24,200 nucleotides of DNA, taken from the NCBI GenBank assembly GCA_030147305.1, contig JASLAE010000207.1, positions 1-24,200 of the forward strand, given 5' to 3'. Below, piece by piece: positions 1-7,885 of the stretch. Position numbers and translations under genes: made by a program. This DNA comes from Cesiribacter sp. GTDB taxonomy: Bacteria; Bacteroidota; Bacteroidia; Cytophagales; Cyclobacteriaceae. Positions within the stretch are counted from its first letter, which is position 1. Each line of letters starts with the position of its first letter. Below the pieces are notes generated by a model that was given only the letters and a program-made list of their open reading frames with translations, ran no database searches and was not told the origin of the DNA.

Positions 1-832
1 GGTTTTGGTAGAAATTATTATCCCAGCGAAGCAAATCTTCTAAGGTAGTGACCAAACCCGAAGAGCCCCAGGTATCTCCTTTGAATTGGGCTTCTCTGAA
101 GCTTGTACGCCCCCCAGCAAGATGCCTGGCCTGATAGCCCTGCGCCAGCATGGGAATGCTTTTATTGAAATTTCCTGCAATACGACTGTGCTGCATGCCC
201 AGGGGGAGAAAAATATGCTCCTGCACATAAGCAGGGAACATCTTCCCACTTACCCGCTCCACAATTTCAGCCAGCAATACGTAGCCACTGTTGTTATACT
301 CATAGCGGCTTCCAGGCCGAAAATTTAGTGTCTGCTGGCGGCACAGCAGCTCAAATACCTTATCGTTTGTATAAGACTTTTCTCCTTTCAGCTGCATGCC
401 GATCAGAGTGAAACCATCACGCAAGCCACTGGTGTGATGTATCAGGTGCTGTACCTGAATGGTTTCAACATATTGAGGAAGCTCGGGCAGGTAACGGCGT
501 ATGTCATCCTCAAGACCAAGCTTTCCTTCTTCTACCAGCAAAGCAATACTGGCAGCAGTAAACTGCTTGGTAAGGGAGGCTACCCAAAAGGCATGTTGCG
601 GTGATAATTGTTCCTTGCCTTTAATATCTGCCATGCCAAAAGCACGTTGGTAGAGCACCTCTCCCTCTTGCACTACCGCCACCACCGCACCAGGGCTTTG
701 ACTCGAATCGAGAAAAGCAAAGAGAGAATCGATGCCCTTGCTTACCTCCCCGGGTAGTTGCCTGGCAAAAAGCGGGGGGATCAAAAAAGTAATAAGCACT
801 GCCAGGATGGCTAAAAAAAGTAAATGTTTCAT
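1..832 (-). CDS. Serine beta-lactamase-like hydrolase, C-terminus cut off by the window edge
   Basis: The reading frame starts at an ATG at 832 and runs off the left edge of the window without a stop, giving 277 visible residues. Residues 1-23 form a signal peptide (short basic start, long hydrophobic run), so the enzyme is exported to the periplasm or cell surface. The class C beta-lactamase / penicillin-binding-protein fold is supported by SLTK (the SxxK nucleophile motif, S86 and K89), by YNN at 179-181 (the YxN motif), and by the later GSSGLVTTLEDLLRW stretch typical of Bacteroidota serine hydrolases. The third motif (KTG or HxG) would lie in the missing part. Such proteins are usually D-aminopeptidases, esterases or peptidoglycan hydrolases rather than resistance enzymes, so the substrate is unknown. 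It follows the LytTR gene on the same strand after about 110 bases. No consensus promoter was seen directly upstream. Confidence 0.85.
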   Translation of the reverse strand, partial: MKHLLFLAILAVLITFLIPPLFARQLPGEVSKGIDSLFAFLDSSQSPGAVVAVVQEGEVLYQRAFGMADIKGKEQLSPQHAFWVASLTKQFTAASIALLVEEGKLGLEDDIRRYLPELPQYVETIQVQHLIHHTSGLRDGFTLIGMQLKGEKSYTNDKVFELLCRQQTLNFRPGSRYEYNNSGYVLLAEIVERVSGKMFPAYVQEHIFLPLGMQHSRIAGNFNKSIPMLAQGYQARHLAGGRTSFREAQFKGDTWGSSGLVTTLEDLLRWDNNFYQN

Positions 833-945
833 GTCTGCATGAGCTTGTTTGTACTCACACAAAACTGAGAAGGAAAATGCCCTCTAATGCATATATTTGC
901 CCTTTTGAGGATGAAGCGCACAAAAATTGTGGATGAATTGCAGCT

Positions 946-1785
946 TTATCGCTTTATCCAGCTCCGAAACGCAGGGGCTTTTTGTCGGCTAATGATGATT
1001 TTTTCTGGTAGCTTCTGGAATGGCTTAGGAATAACAGCCAGTTTTCCATGACTTTCTGAACTGATACTTGATACAATATCTGTGGAAAGAATGAACTGAC
1101 GGTTGGCCCTGAAGAACAGGTGCTGCGGTAATTGGCTCTCCAGCCGGTCCAGCGACTGATCCGTCAGATAAACCTTTTGCTCATGAGTCAGCAGATAGGT
1201 TTCCTTTTCTTCTGAATAAAAGCAGTAAATCTCAGCGTAGGGAATAAAGATTTCCCGCTTGCCCAGCCGTATGGAAAATGAATCGAGTTGATGCTTCTTT
1301 ACCAGCTCCAGGTTTTGGGCAAGCGCCTGTTTATCAACCAGGCTTAAGCGATAGCAGTCGTAGTAGTAAAGGCTTATGTAAATGAGGTTGCCCAGTATGA
1401 TAAAGATTAACGCAATGATGAGATCGAAGGAGAAAAAATGTTGAATAGGGTATGGGCGAATGAGCCAATACTCCAGGTGCACCAATACTGTCAACACTAA
1501 AGAACAAACTATACAGGTAATGGCCAATTGTAATGTCAGCCTTTTCACGAGCCCCATTTCCCAGCCATACCGTTTATCCAACCAGAGAATAGTAGCCCTT
1601 AGGGAAAGCCATACCACCAGTATTTTCAGGCAGTCGCTAATAAACTCATAGGCAAACAGCCAGTCGAGTTTGATATTATTATACGTAAGATAATATTCGA
1701 AAGCAGTAATCACCGGCACGCCAAGCAGAATAATCCACTTATCCCGGTAAACAGGACGCGCTTGTTGCGTAGAGATTGCTGTCAT
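946..1785 (-). CDS. Membrane-anchored LytTR-type DNA-binding regulator
   Basis: This is a 279-residue protein when started at the ATG at 1785. The frame can be opened six codons earlier at a TTG (1803), but those codons overlap a TAnnTTTG promoter box, so the ATG is preferred. The N-terminal half has about four hydrophobic helices, and the C-terminal ~100 residues form a LytTR DNA-binding domain. Supporting marks are a beta-rich start (IFIPYAEIYCFYSEEKETYL), the FFRANRQFIL segment matching the conserved FFRxHRSFxVN core, and an IISRQKAPAFRSWI end matching the usual SRR..xFRxxL. No response-regulator receiver domain is present, so this is the membrane LytTR type common in Bacteroidota, in which the membrane part probably senses or positions the regulator. 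Target genes are unknown; proteins of this class often act on neighbouring or cell-envelope genes. Confidence 0.85.
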   Translation of the reverse strand: MTAISTQQARPVYRDKWIILLGVPVITAFEYYLTYNNIKLDWLFAYEFISDCLKILVVWLSLRATILWLDKRYGWEMGLVKRLTLQLAITCIVCSLVLTVLVHLEYWLIRPYPIQHFFSFDLIIALIFIILGNLIYISLYYYDCYRLSLVDKQALAQNLELVKKHQLDSFSIRLGKREIFIPYAEIYCFYSEEKETYLLTHEQKVYLTDQSLDRLESQLPQHLFFRANRQFILSTDIVSSISSESHGKLAVIPKPFQKLPEKIIISRQKAPAFRSWIKR

Positions 1786-1800
1786 TTGGAGGCTTTTGCA

Positions 1801-1808
1801 CAAATATA
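1801..1808 (-). promoter_or_regulatory. Bacteroidota -7 promoter box for the LytTR gene
   Basis: The minus strand reads TATATTTG, matching the TAnnTTTG -7 element used by the primary sigma factor of Bacteroidota. It ends 15 bases before the ATG at 1785, predicting a very short leader. No TTTG was found 19-21 bases upstream, so the -33 half is weak or absent. The position also argues against the upstream TTG as the start codon. Confidence 0.5.
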
Positions 1809-2000
1809 AGGTACTCTTTTATATTCTGGTGCTTAGCCAAAGCAGATGTTATGTTGGGAGGAAGCAGTGCCAGACACATCAAAAATTTTCCATAAACCCT
1901 GATGTTGCATTTGCTTGCGGTGCACTAATAAGTACAAGAATCTCAACAGATATATCAGAAGTAATGATGGGGGAACTGAGGTGAAGCACGCTGAAAAATA

Positions 2001-2032
2001 AAAAGGCCTAATTCCGAAGAAAAAGGCCTTTT
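2001..2032 (-). terminator. Terminator of tRNA-Leu
   Basis: AAAAGGCCT (2001-2009) pairs with AGGCCTTTT (2024-2032) around a 14-base loop. Read on the minus strand, the 9-bp stem ends in a T-rich tail just after the tRNA 3' end. The A/T symmetry would also let it act on plus-strand transcripts. Confidence 0.75.
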
Positions 2033-2037
2033 AAACG

Positions 2038-2121
2038 TGCGCACGAGAAGACTCGAACTTCCATGCCCTTGCGAGCACCACCCCCTCAAGATGGCGTGTC
2101 TACCAGTTTCACCACGTGCGC
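2038..2121 (-). tRNA. trnL: tRNA-Leu (anticodon GAG)
   Basis: The 84-nt minus-strand sequence folds as a class II tRNA. The acceptor stem GCGCACG/CGTGCGC is perfect (2115-2121 with 2039-2045), with discriminator A at 2038. The anticodon stem CCATC/GGTGG encloses loop TTGAGGG, placing anticodon GAG at 2087-2085. A long variable arm and a TTCGAGT T-loop are present. The D region GTGAAACTGGTAGACAC is typical of bacterial tRNA-Leu. CCA is not encoded, as is common in Bacteroidota. It lies alone between egtD and the LytTR gene with its own promoter and terminator. Confidence 0.97.
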
Positions 2122-2133
2122 ATGATTGGGTTA

Positions 2134-2164
2134 CAAAATTAAATCTTTTTGAAACATTTACAAA
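2134..2164 (-). promoter_or_regulatory. Promoter of tRNA-Leu, perfect Bacteroidota consensus
   Basis: On the minus strand TTTG (2164-2161) is followed after exactly 19 bases by TAATTTTG (2141-2134). This matches the Bacteroidota TTTG-N19-TAnnTTTG form. The -7 box ends 12 bases before the tRNA 5' end, so the primary transcript would have only a few extra 5' bases. The -33 box sits just beyond the egtD stop codon. Confidence 0.85.
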
Positions 2165-2176
2165 AAAAGGCCCTGC

Positions 2177-3214
2177 CTATATTTTTTCCCACAAAGAGTC
2201 GGTGTAATAATGCTTGCAGTCAAAGAAATTTTCGCAAAGCAGAAAACCTGCAGTTTCTGCATACCGCTTAATGGTTGTTAGATCATACTTACGGCTTATT
2301 TCTACATGTATGGCCTCCCAGGCTTCAAATGTAAAGCTTTGATCCAGTTCGCCCAGCTGTACCTCTTGCTTTTGCCGGCTTACCAGGTAGCTGCGGGCTT
2401 CGCCGCTCATAGGCTCATAGAGCGGGTAATGCTCCCATTTGTCCAGGTCGAAATTGCCCCCCAGCTCCTCGTTGATTCTGCGCAGCAGGTTGAGGTTAAA
2501 TGCTCTGGTAATGCCAGCTGCATCGTTGTAGGCATTCAGGATCTGCTTCGGATCTTTTTTCAGATCAAATCCAATCAGGATCAGGTCGTGAGGATTTAAT
2601 TCTTCCGAGAGCCTGCCCAGAAACTCAAGGGCTTCCTTTTCTGAGAAATTGCCAATGTTAGAGCCCAGAAAAAGCACCACATTCCTGCGGTCGGCTGTTT
2701 GGCGCAACTGATTAAGGGCTTTGAAATAATCATTGCATATACCCTCTACCTTTAAGCCTGGGATGCTCTGCTGCAAATCCGTGGTCAGGATCTGTAATAC
2801 ATTTTCGGAGATATCGATGGGCAGGTACTTAAAGTCCACACCCGCCTGGGTGAAATGATTGAGCAGGATCTTGGTCTTGAAACCATCACCAGCCCCGAAC
2901 TCAATGAGGTTAAAGCGGCCGGTGCCATTCCGGAACAGCTGCATCAGCTTTTCCTTGTGCATGTCCAGCACTTCAAATTCCGAGCGGGTCAGGTAATACT
3001 CCGGCATCTTCATGATGTCCTGAAAGAGTGCATCGCCCCGCTTATCATAAAAATATTTAGAAGAAAGGCGTTTGGGCGTAGATGACAAGCCCTGGACTAC
3101 ATCGCGGGCAAAAAGGTTTTCTCCTCCCCCCTTTGGGCTTGGGTTGCGATCGTTTACTGCGCTACTAGCGGTGGGAAAGGATTGCTGTTTTGTTTTATCT
3201 GGAGCGTGATGCAT
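2177..3214 (-). CDS. egtD: L-histidine N-alpha-methyltransferase EgtD
   Basis: EgtD uses SAM to trimethylate the alpha-amino group of histidine, giving hercynine, the first step of ergothioneine synthesis in the cytosol. The 345-residue length fits the family (about 320-350). Visible marks in order are SSKYFYDKRGDALFQDI (51-67), EYYLTR (72-77), the SAM-binding EFGAGDG (105-111), LFLGSNIGNF (181-190), whose Asn189 corresponds to the substrate amino-group contact of the family, and HVEISRKY (303-310), whose Glu305 and Ser307 match the imidazole-binding Glu/Ser pair. The first ~40 residues are a low-complexity polar extension. It lies 108 bases downstream of egtB on the same strand, the usual pairing, so an operon is likely. 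A related OvoA-type methyltransferase domain is the only real alternative, but OvoA is fused to its synthase and this is not. Confidence 0.93.
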   Translation of the reverse strand: MHHAPDKTKQQSFPTASSAVNDRNPSPKGGGENLFARDVVQGLSSTPKRLSSKYFYDKRGDALFQDIMKMPEYYLTRSEFEVLDMHKEKLMQLFRNGTGRFNLIEFGAGDGFKTKILLNHFTQAGVDFKYLPIDISENVLQILTTDLQQSIPGLKVEGICNDYFKALNQLRQTADRRNVVLFLGSNIGNFSEKEALEFLGRLSEELNPHDLILIGFDLKKDPKQILNAYNDAAGITRAFNLNLLRRINEELGGNFDLDKWEHYPLYEPMSGEARSYLVSRQKQEVQLGELDQSFTFEAWEAIHVEISRKYDLTTIKRYAETAGFLLCENFFDCKHYYTDSLWEKI

Positions 3215-3322
3215 TGTAAAAGAAAAATTAAGTATTACCGCTTAACCCTTCGCATTGGTTTGTGCAAGCCATGCCTCTGGTTTAAGTACTGCCGAAAAAT
3301 ATTCACCTGCTAAGTCTGAAGG

Positions 3323-4612
3323 CTATAAGTGCTTGGCAAGCCGTATGCCGCTGTACATCCAGCGCAGGTTAGGGCTAAAGAAGTTTCGGTAAGTGGCTCG
3401 AATATGATCCCTGGGTGTTGCGCAAGAGCCCCCCCTCAGCACCATCTGGTTAATCATGAATTTGCCGTTATACTCGCCCACAGCGCCTTCAGCTTCGGCA
3501 AAATAAGGGTATGGCCGGTATGCACTGCCTGTCCATTCCCATACATCGCCCCAAAATTGCTTATTGCCAGCCTGCTGCACGCGGGGTTCAAATATTTTAC
3601 TATCCTGGAAATTGGCTTCCATGGGTGCAACCGGGCTTATTTTATGGCACGCTACCTCCCATTCCTGTTCAGTTGGCAGGCGCAGGCCCTTCCACTTGGC
3701 AAAGGCATCAGCTTCATAAAAGCTCACATGGGTAACTGGTTCATCCAGGTTAAGGGGTTCAAGCCCGTGCAGGGTAAAGCGATGCCATTCACCGTCTACC
3801 AGATGCCAGTGGTAGGGCGCCCGGATCTTCTCTTCATTGACCCAGCCCCAGGCCTCGTGCAGCCAGTTGCGGAAATAGCCGTAACCACCCGCTTCCATAA
3901 ACTCCAGGTACTCCCGGTTTGTCACCAGCCGATCTGCGATGGCAAAAGGCTGCAGGTACACCTTGTGGCGGCCCAGTTCATTATCGAAATGGAAGCGGTC
4001 GGGATGCTCCCAGCCAATGTCATAAACACCTTCCTCCACAGAGATCATGCGCATAGGTCCTGGTCCGGCCGCTGCAGCAGTCTGAGCAGGATTTCGGGGT
4101 GTGTATACAGGAAAAAGCGGATTTCCGCCTAAAATATATTTGATGTCATAGATCAGCAGTTCCTGGTGCTGCTGTTCATGCTGAAGCCCCAGTTCTATCA
4201 ACTCCTGTACCTGCCCGGAAATGGTTTCCTCCTGCAGGTACCGCGCCATGTGCTGGTTGATGTATTGGCGGTAGCGGTATACTTCCGCAACAGGCGGGCG
4301 TGTAATATTGCCTCGATCGGTTCGCATCACGCGCTTGCCAACAGTCTCGTAATAGCTGTTGAAAATAAAGGCAAACTGATCGTCATAGCGCTCATAACCG
4401 GGCAGATGTTTGCTGAGCACAAACTCTTCAAAAAACCAGGTTGTATGCCCGAGGTGCCATTTAGGAGGGCTTACGTCTACCACCGGCTGCACCACATAAT
4501 CTTCTGGCTGCAGGGGGGCACATATCTCTTCGCTGGTAGACCTTATTTTGGTAAAGCGCCTGAGCAGATCCAGTGCCTCAGGTTGTATTATGGTAGAAGA
4601 TTGGGCTTCCAT
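3323..4612 (-). CDS. egtB: Hercynine oxygenase EgtB (ergothioneine sulfoxide synthase)
   Basis: EgtB is a non-haem iron enzyme that joins hercynine to a cysteine-type thiol with O2, forming the C-S bond of ergothioneine. The protein has 429 residues. The N-terminal DinB-like part carries the His ligands: HLGH at 53-56 and HEQQH at 145-149 (H145, H149 spaced four apart). The C-terminal formylglycine-generating-enzyme-like part shows GVYDIGWE (195-202), RLPTEQEWEVA (311-321), WGDVWEWTGS (354-363) and VLRGGSCATPRDHIRATYRN (391-410). A Tyr-Tyr pair at 88-89 (NSYYE) resembles the alternative tyrosine arrangement reported for type II EgtB from Chloracidobacterium thermophilum; that subtype call is inference. 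It precedes egtD. No egtA, egtC or egtE is nearby, so the thiol donor and the final C-S lyase must come from elsewhere. Confidence 0.93.
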   Translation of the reverse strand: MEAQSSTIIQPEALDLLRRFTKIRSTSEEICAPLQPEDYVVQPVVDVSPPKWHLGHTTWFFEEFVLSKHLPGYERYDDQFAFIFNSYYETVGKRVMRTDRGNITRPPVAEVYRYRQYINQHMARYLQEETISGQVQELIELGLQHEQQHQELLIYDIKYILGGNPLFPVYTPRNPAQTAAAAGPGPMRMISVEEGVYDIGWEHPDRFHFDNELGRHKVYLQPFAIADRLVTNREYLEFMEAGGYGYFRNWLHEAWGWVNEEKIRAPYHWHLVDGEWHRFTLHGLEPLNLDEPVTHVSFYEADAFAKWKGLRLPTEQEWEVACHKISPVAPMEANFQDSKIFEPRVQQAGNKQFWGDVWEWTGSAYRPYPYFAEAEGAVGEYNGKFMINQMVLRGGSCATPRDHIRATYRNFFSPNLRWMYSGIRLAKHL

Positions 4613-4792
4613 AAAAATGGGTTTGGTAAGTAAAAATGGCTGTAGTCAGGGGTTTACCAGAGACCGCCTGCTTTTGGTAAAACGTTAAAACATTGAATTC
4701 TGTTGAATATTTAAAGTTATTTCTTCTACTGAATACAAAATCTCTCCGCATAAAATACAACAGCCAGACAACGCACCTTAAGCGAAGGGAAC

Positions 4793-5797
4793 TTAATCAT
4801 CTAAAAACGCAAGCAGTGGATCTATAAAACGGTCAAAAGCCTCAATGTGCGGCAAATGGCCAACGTTATCCAGCTGCACCAATTTTGCATTTTTAATGGC
4901 TTTGGCGGTTTGCCTGCCCAGTTGTGGGTAATTGCCCATGGTTTTGCGCACCGCTTCCGAGACCAGGTTTTTCCCCAGGGCTGTTTTGTCCCGTTGCCCA
5001 ATGATCAGGAGGGTTGGTGCTTCAATATCTTCAAACTCATACAAGACCGGCTGGCTCATGATCATGTCGTAGGTAAGGGCGGAATTCCAGGCAATCCGCG
5101 GGTAATCTTCGTGAATTGTCCAGCCGGCCAGCAGCCTTGCCCATTGGTCGTATTCGGGCTTCCACTGACCACCGTAGTAATTCTCCTGCTGGTAGCTTTG
5201 TATTTTCTTGTAGTCTTGCTTAAGCTCGTTCCGGTACCACTGATCAACTGTCTGGTAGGGCACTTTCCGCTTCCAGTCCTCCAGCCCAATCGGGTTCATC
5301 AGGATCAGCTTTTCCGTAGTTTCAGGAAACATCAGGGCAAAGCGGGTGGCCAGCATCCCGCCCATGGAATGCCCCAGCACGGCTACTTTTTCTATCTGCA
5401 GCGTATCCAGAATTGTTTTGGTGTTATGGGCTAAGAGCTGAAAGCTATACTGCAGCTGTTCCGGCTTGTCCGATTTGCCAAAGCCTATCTGATCGGGAAT
5501 CACTACCCGATAGCCCTCTCCTGTTAAGGCTTCTGCAGTTTGCTGCCAATAGGCTCCGTTAAAGTTTTTACCGTGCAGCAGCACCACCACCCTGCCATTG
5601 GCCTTTGCTGTTGGCAAAACATCCATATAAGCCATGGTTAACTGCTGGCCCTGCACCTGAAGCTCAATACTTTCGACAGGATAGGGATACTGGTAATTTT
5701 CAAGGTTTGCATCCAATGCTGTTAGATCGCTTACCTGCGCTTTTATAAGCCCCGGACAAAGTAACAGGGAGAGGAGGATCAGCAGAAGGTTCTTCAT
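4793..5797 (-). CDS. Exported alpha/beta hydrolase
   Basis: This 334-residue protein starts with a clear signal peptide (about residues 1-20, ending IKA before Q21), so it is periplasmic or surface-exposed. The alpha/beta-hydrolase fold is shown by the oxyanion region VVLLHGKNFNG (71-81), the nucleophile elbow GHSMGG (Ser144), the acid IIGQRD (Asp270) and the late NVGHLPH (His314), giving a complete Ser-Asp-His triad in the right order. The likely reaction is hydrolysis of an ester, lactone or similar bond; the substrate cannot be read from sequence. It lies 180 bases upstream of egtB on the same strand. The spacing is long and egtB may have its own promoter, so a role in ergothioneine metabolism is not supported. 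Confidence 0.88.
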   Translation of the reverse strand: MKNLLLILLSLLLCPGLIKAQVSDLTALDANLENYQYPYPVESIELQVQGQQLTMAYMDVLPTAKANGRVVVLLHGKNFNGAYWQQTAEALTGEGYRVVIPDQIGFGKSDKPEQLQYSFQLLAHNTKTILDTLQIEKVAVLGHSMGGMLATRFALMFPETTEKLILMNPIGLEDWKRKVPYQTVDQWYRNELKQDYKKIQSYQQENYYGGQWKPEYDQWARLLAGWTIHEDYPRIAWNSALTYDMIMSQPVLYEFEDIEAPTLLIIGQRDKTALGKNLVSEAVRKTMGNYPQLGRQTAKAIKNAKLVQLDNVGHLPHIEAFDRFIDPLLAFLDD

Positions 5798-6162
5798 GGG
5801 TTACCTGGTCGGTGGTTTAGGTAACAACTTCACTACACCGTTTCATTGTTTTATCCAGGGGCTGATTTTCCTGATGCATTGACAGGAGACAAAAAAACGT
5901 TTGTCCTATGCCTTTTGCGATTATCTGGCTAAGACTGCATTGTTTCGCTCAATGAACCTGAACAGAAATCAGGAAAACCAAAACGGTAAAAATCCATTAA
6001 TGGATAATGTATGATCTTAAGATTAGCCATCAAACAGTAGACAGCTGTGGAAGAGACCGTACATATAAATAAGGAGCTTCCCTAAAACTGTTTTATAAAC
6101 AGGCAGCCTGTAAAGTATTTAACACTTAACTTTGTGCGCGCCGTGTTATCCGCAATAGCCCT
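5798..6162. other. 365-base divergent intergenic region with a palindrome and one promoter box
   Basis: The space separates the minus-strand alpha/beta hydrolase from the plus-strand DUF983 gene. It is A/T-rich and contains no convincing coding frame. It holds a perfect 14-bp palindrome, ATCCATTAATGGAT, at 5992-6005, which could be an operator, and the -7 box of the DUF983 gene at 6127-6134. No minus-strand TAnnTTTG was found for the hydrolase gene. Confidence 0.6.
6127..6134 (+). promoter_or_regulatory. -7 promoter box for the DUF983 gene
   Basis: TAACTTTG matches TAnnTTTG and ends 28 bases before the ATG at 6163. A -33 TTTG at the expected 19-21 base spacing is not visible. Confidence 0.5.
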
Positions 6163-6555
6163 ATGAGCAGGAAACCTTCCCTAGTCTATAGCATCCTCAC
6201 GACTAAATGCCCCCGTTGCCGCGAGGGCAATATGTTCCCGAAGGGCACCCTCTACAGCACCAAATTTGCCAGAATGAACCAGACCTGCTCCTGCTGCGGA
6301 CAGTCTTTCGAACCCGAACCCGGTTATTATTTTGGCGCTATGTTTGTGAGCTATGCCATCAGTACCGCAATATTTCTGGTGGCCCTGTTTATACTCAACC
6401 TCCTGCTGGAGGAAATAACTATGGTGGTGGTCTTTGTAACCGTAGTCGGCGTAGTTGTCGGCTTTTTGCCCATCATCTTCAGGCTATCCAGGTCTATGTG
6501 GATCAATATTTTTATACGCTACGAAGGGCCTTGTAAGGAAATCAGGAGGCTATAG
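6163..6555 (+). CDS. DUF983 family membrane protein with zinc-ribbon-like cysteines
   Basis: This 130-residue protein matches the DUF983 family, which has no established function. Two CxxC pairs (C16/C19 in KCPRC and C42/C45 in CSCCG) form a likely zinc ribbon at the N-terminus. They are followed by the family signature EPEPGYYFGAMFVSYA (50-65) and two membrane helices (about 63-83 and 87-107). A short basic cytoplasmic tail ends the protein. It is a single gene, convergent with the flavin oxidoreductase gene downstream. Membership of the family is secure; any biochemical role would be a guess. Confidence 0.9.
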   Translation: MSRKPSLVYSILTTKCPRCREGNMFPKGTLYSTKFARMNQTCSCCGQSFEPEPGYYFGAMFVSYAISTAIFLVALFILNLLLEEITMVVVFVTVVGVVVGFLPIIFRLSRSMWINIFIRYEGPCKEIRRL

Positions 6556-6633
6556 ACCTGCATAAAGCTGCTTTATTTGCCTGAGTGTCCCATGCAGCAA
6601 TAATGGGCCAGGATTGCTGGTTCAGCAAATTTG

Positions 6634-7644
6634 CTACTCCTTTTCCTGCAGTTGGGAAAGAATTTCATAGGAGCGCAGCCGGGCGTTATGGTCAAAAATA
6701 TGGGAAACTACCATCAATTCATCTACTCCTGTTTCATCTAGGAAATGTTGTAATCCATCTTTTACAGCCTCCGGATCACCAATAAAGGTATAGGCCATCA
6801 TGTGCCGTACAGCCGCTTCCTCAAATTCATTCCAAACCCCTTCCATACTATCAACGGGGGGCTGCAGCCGCCGGGTTTTTCCGCGGATAATGCCCACTGC
6901 CAGCTGAAAAAAGGAAGTGGCCAGCCGGTTCGCTTCTTCAGCAGTATTGGCGGCAATTACATTTACACAGGCAATGACATAAGGCGCCTGCAGATGCGCT
7001 GATGGCCGAAAGCGCTGCCGGTACAGTTGTAAGGCAGAAGGCAGATAAGTGGGCGCAAAATGACTGGCAAAGGCATAGGGAAGCCCCAGGGCGCTGGCCA
7101 GTTGTGCGCTGTCTGTGCTGGAACCAAGGATCCAAAAGGGAATATCCAGTCCTTCGCCAGGGAAAGCACGCACCCGTGCCGTACGATTTTCTGCCGAAAA
7201 GTAAGTCTGCAGCTCCCGGATGTGTTCCGGAAAGTCCATGGCCGCGGCCATATGATCACGGCGCAGCGCCCGGGCAGTTGTTTGGTCGGTACCGGGCGCA
7301 CGGCCCAGCCCCAGATCGATACGTCCCGGGTAAAGCGAAGCCAGGGTACCAAACTGCTCGGCTATCACCAGCGGCGCATGGTTGGGCAGCATAATACCGC
7401 CCGAGCCTACCCGTAACGTAGCTGTGCCGCCGGCAATATAGCCAATGAGCACAGCGGTGGCCGAGCTGGCAATGCTTTCCATATTATGATGCTCTGCCAG
7501 CCAATACCGCTTGTATCCCCATGCCTCTACTTTTTGGGCCAACTCCAGGCTGTTTTTAAAAGTATCTGCCGGCGTTTTGCCTTCCACCACGGTAGCCAGA
7601 TCCAGTACAGACAATGGTATTGATGATAATGCTTTGCTACTCAT
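6634..7644 (-). CDS. LLM-class flavin-dependent oxidoreductase (luciferase-like)
   Basis: This 336-residue cytosolic protein is of the bacterial-luciferase-like TIM-barrel family, which oxidises substrates with reduced flavin supplied by a separate reductase. Marks visible in order are RYWLAEHHNM (46-55), VGSGGIMLPNHAPLVIAEQF (79-98), GRIDLGLGRAPGTD (107-120), and GSSTDSAQLASALGLPYAFA (174-193), the region that usually holds the flavin phosphate. This set fits the MsnO8/YhbW-type subgroup common in Bacteroidota and Proteobacteria. The substrate is unknown. It is divergent from pgeF (240-base gap) and convergent with the DUF983 gene. Confidence 0.92.
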   Translation of the reverse strand: MSSKALSSIPLSVLDLATVVEGKTPADTFKNSLELAQKVEAWGYKRYWLAEHHNMESIASSATAVLIGYIAGGTATLRVGSGGIMLPNHAPLVIAEQFGTLASLYPGRIDLGLGRAPGTDQTTARALRRDHMAAAMDFPEHIRELQTYFSAENRTARVRAFPGEGLDIPFWILGSSTDSAQLASALGLPYAFASHFAPTYLPSALQLYRQRFRPSAHLQAPYVIACVNVIAANTAEEANRLATSFFQLAVGIIRGKTRRLQPPVDSMEGVWNEFEEAAVRHMMAYTFIGDPEAVKDGLQHFLDETGVDELMVVSHIFDHNARLRSYEILSQLQEKE

Positions 7645-7756
7645 GGGACCGTTGCTGCTTTTTATTCAATGCTTTATGTTGCTAACACTGTTAAGCCTGT
7701 ATCTGCCTTCTTTGTTAAAGAAAAGAAAAGCTTATGATGCTATTCCTTAAAATCAA

Positions 7757-7764
7757 CAAACCTA
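7757..7764 (-). promoter_or_regulatory. Possible -7 promoter box for the flavin oxidoreductase gene
   Basis: The minus strand reads TAGGTTTG, fitting TAnnTTTG, about 110 bases upstream of the ATG at 7644. No -33 TTTG is at the expected spacing, so it could be a chance match. Confidence 0.3.
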
Positions 7765-7885
7765 AGAAGGCAGGCTTTCTGCTTTTTTACATGAAAACTG
7801 TGGCAAACAGAGCAAATCATGAAAGCTGCTTCTAATTTTATGAATAGTTTTAGGGAAAGATTTTAGTGGCAATAGTAGTAGTTGT

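Noticed and set aside
892..1050. Plus-strand TATATTTG box at 892-899 followed by a 46-codon open frame from about 911
   Set aside because: There is no -33 element at the right spacing. The frame runs antisense into the LytTR gene and the peptide has no features.
3329..4132. Long plus-strand open frame opposite egtB
   Set aside because: It is antisense to a gene with full EgtB motifs, has no recognisable domain and no promoter, and reflects the codon bias of the opposite strand.
6562..6576. ATAAAG-CTG-CTTTAT hairpin between convergent genes
   Set aside because: It is too A/T-rich and has no T tract; not convincing as a terminator.
7767..7788. GCAG/CTGC hairpin followed by six T, resembling a plus-strand terminator
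   Set aside because: The stem is only about four strong pairs, and it lies between two divergent genes where no plus-strand transcript should end.
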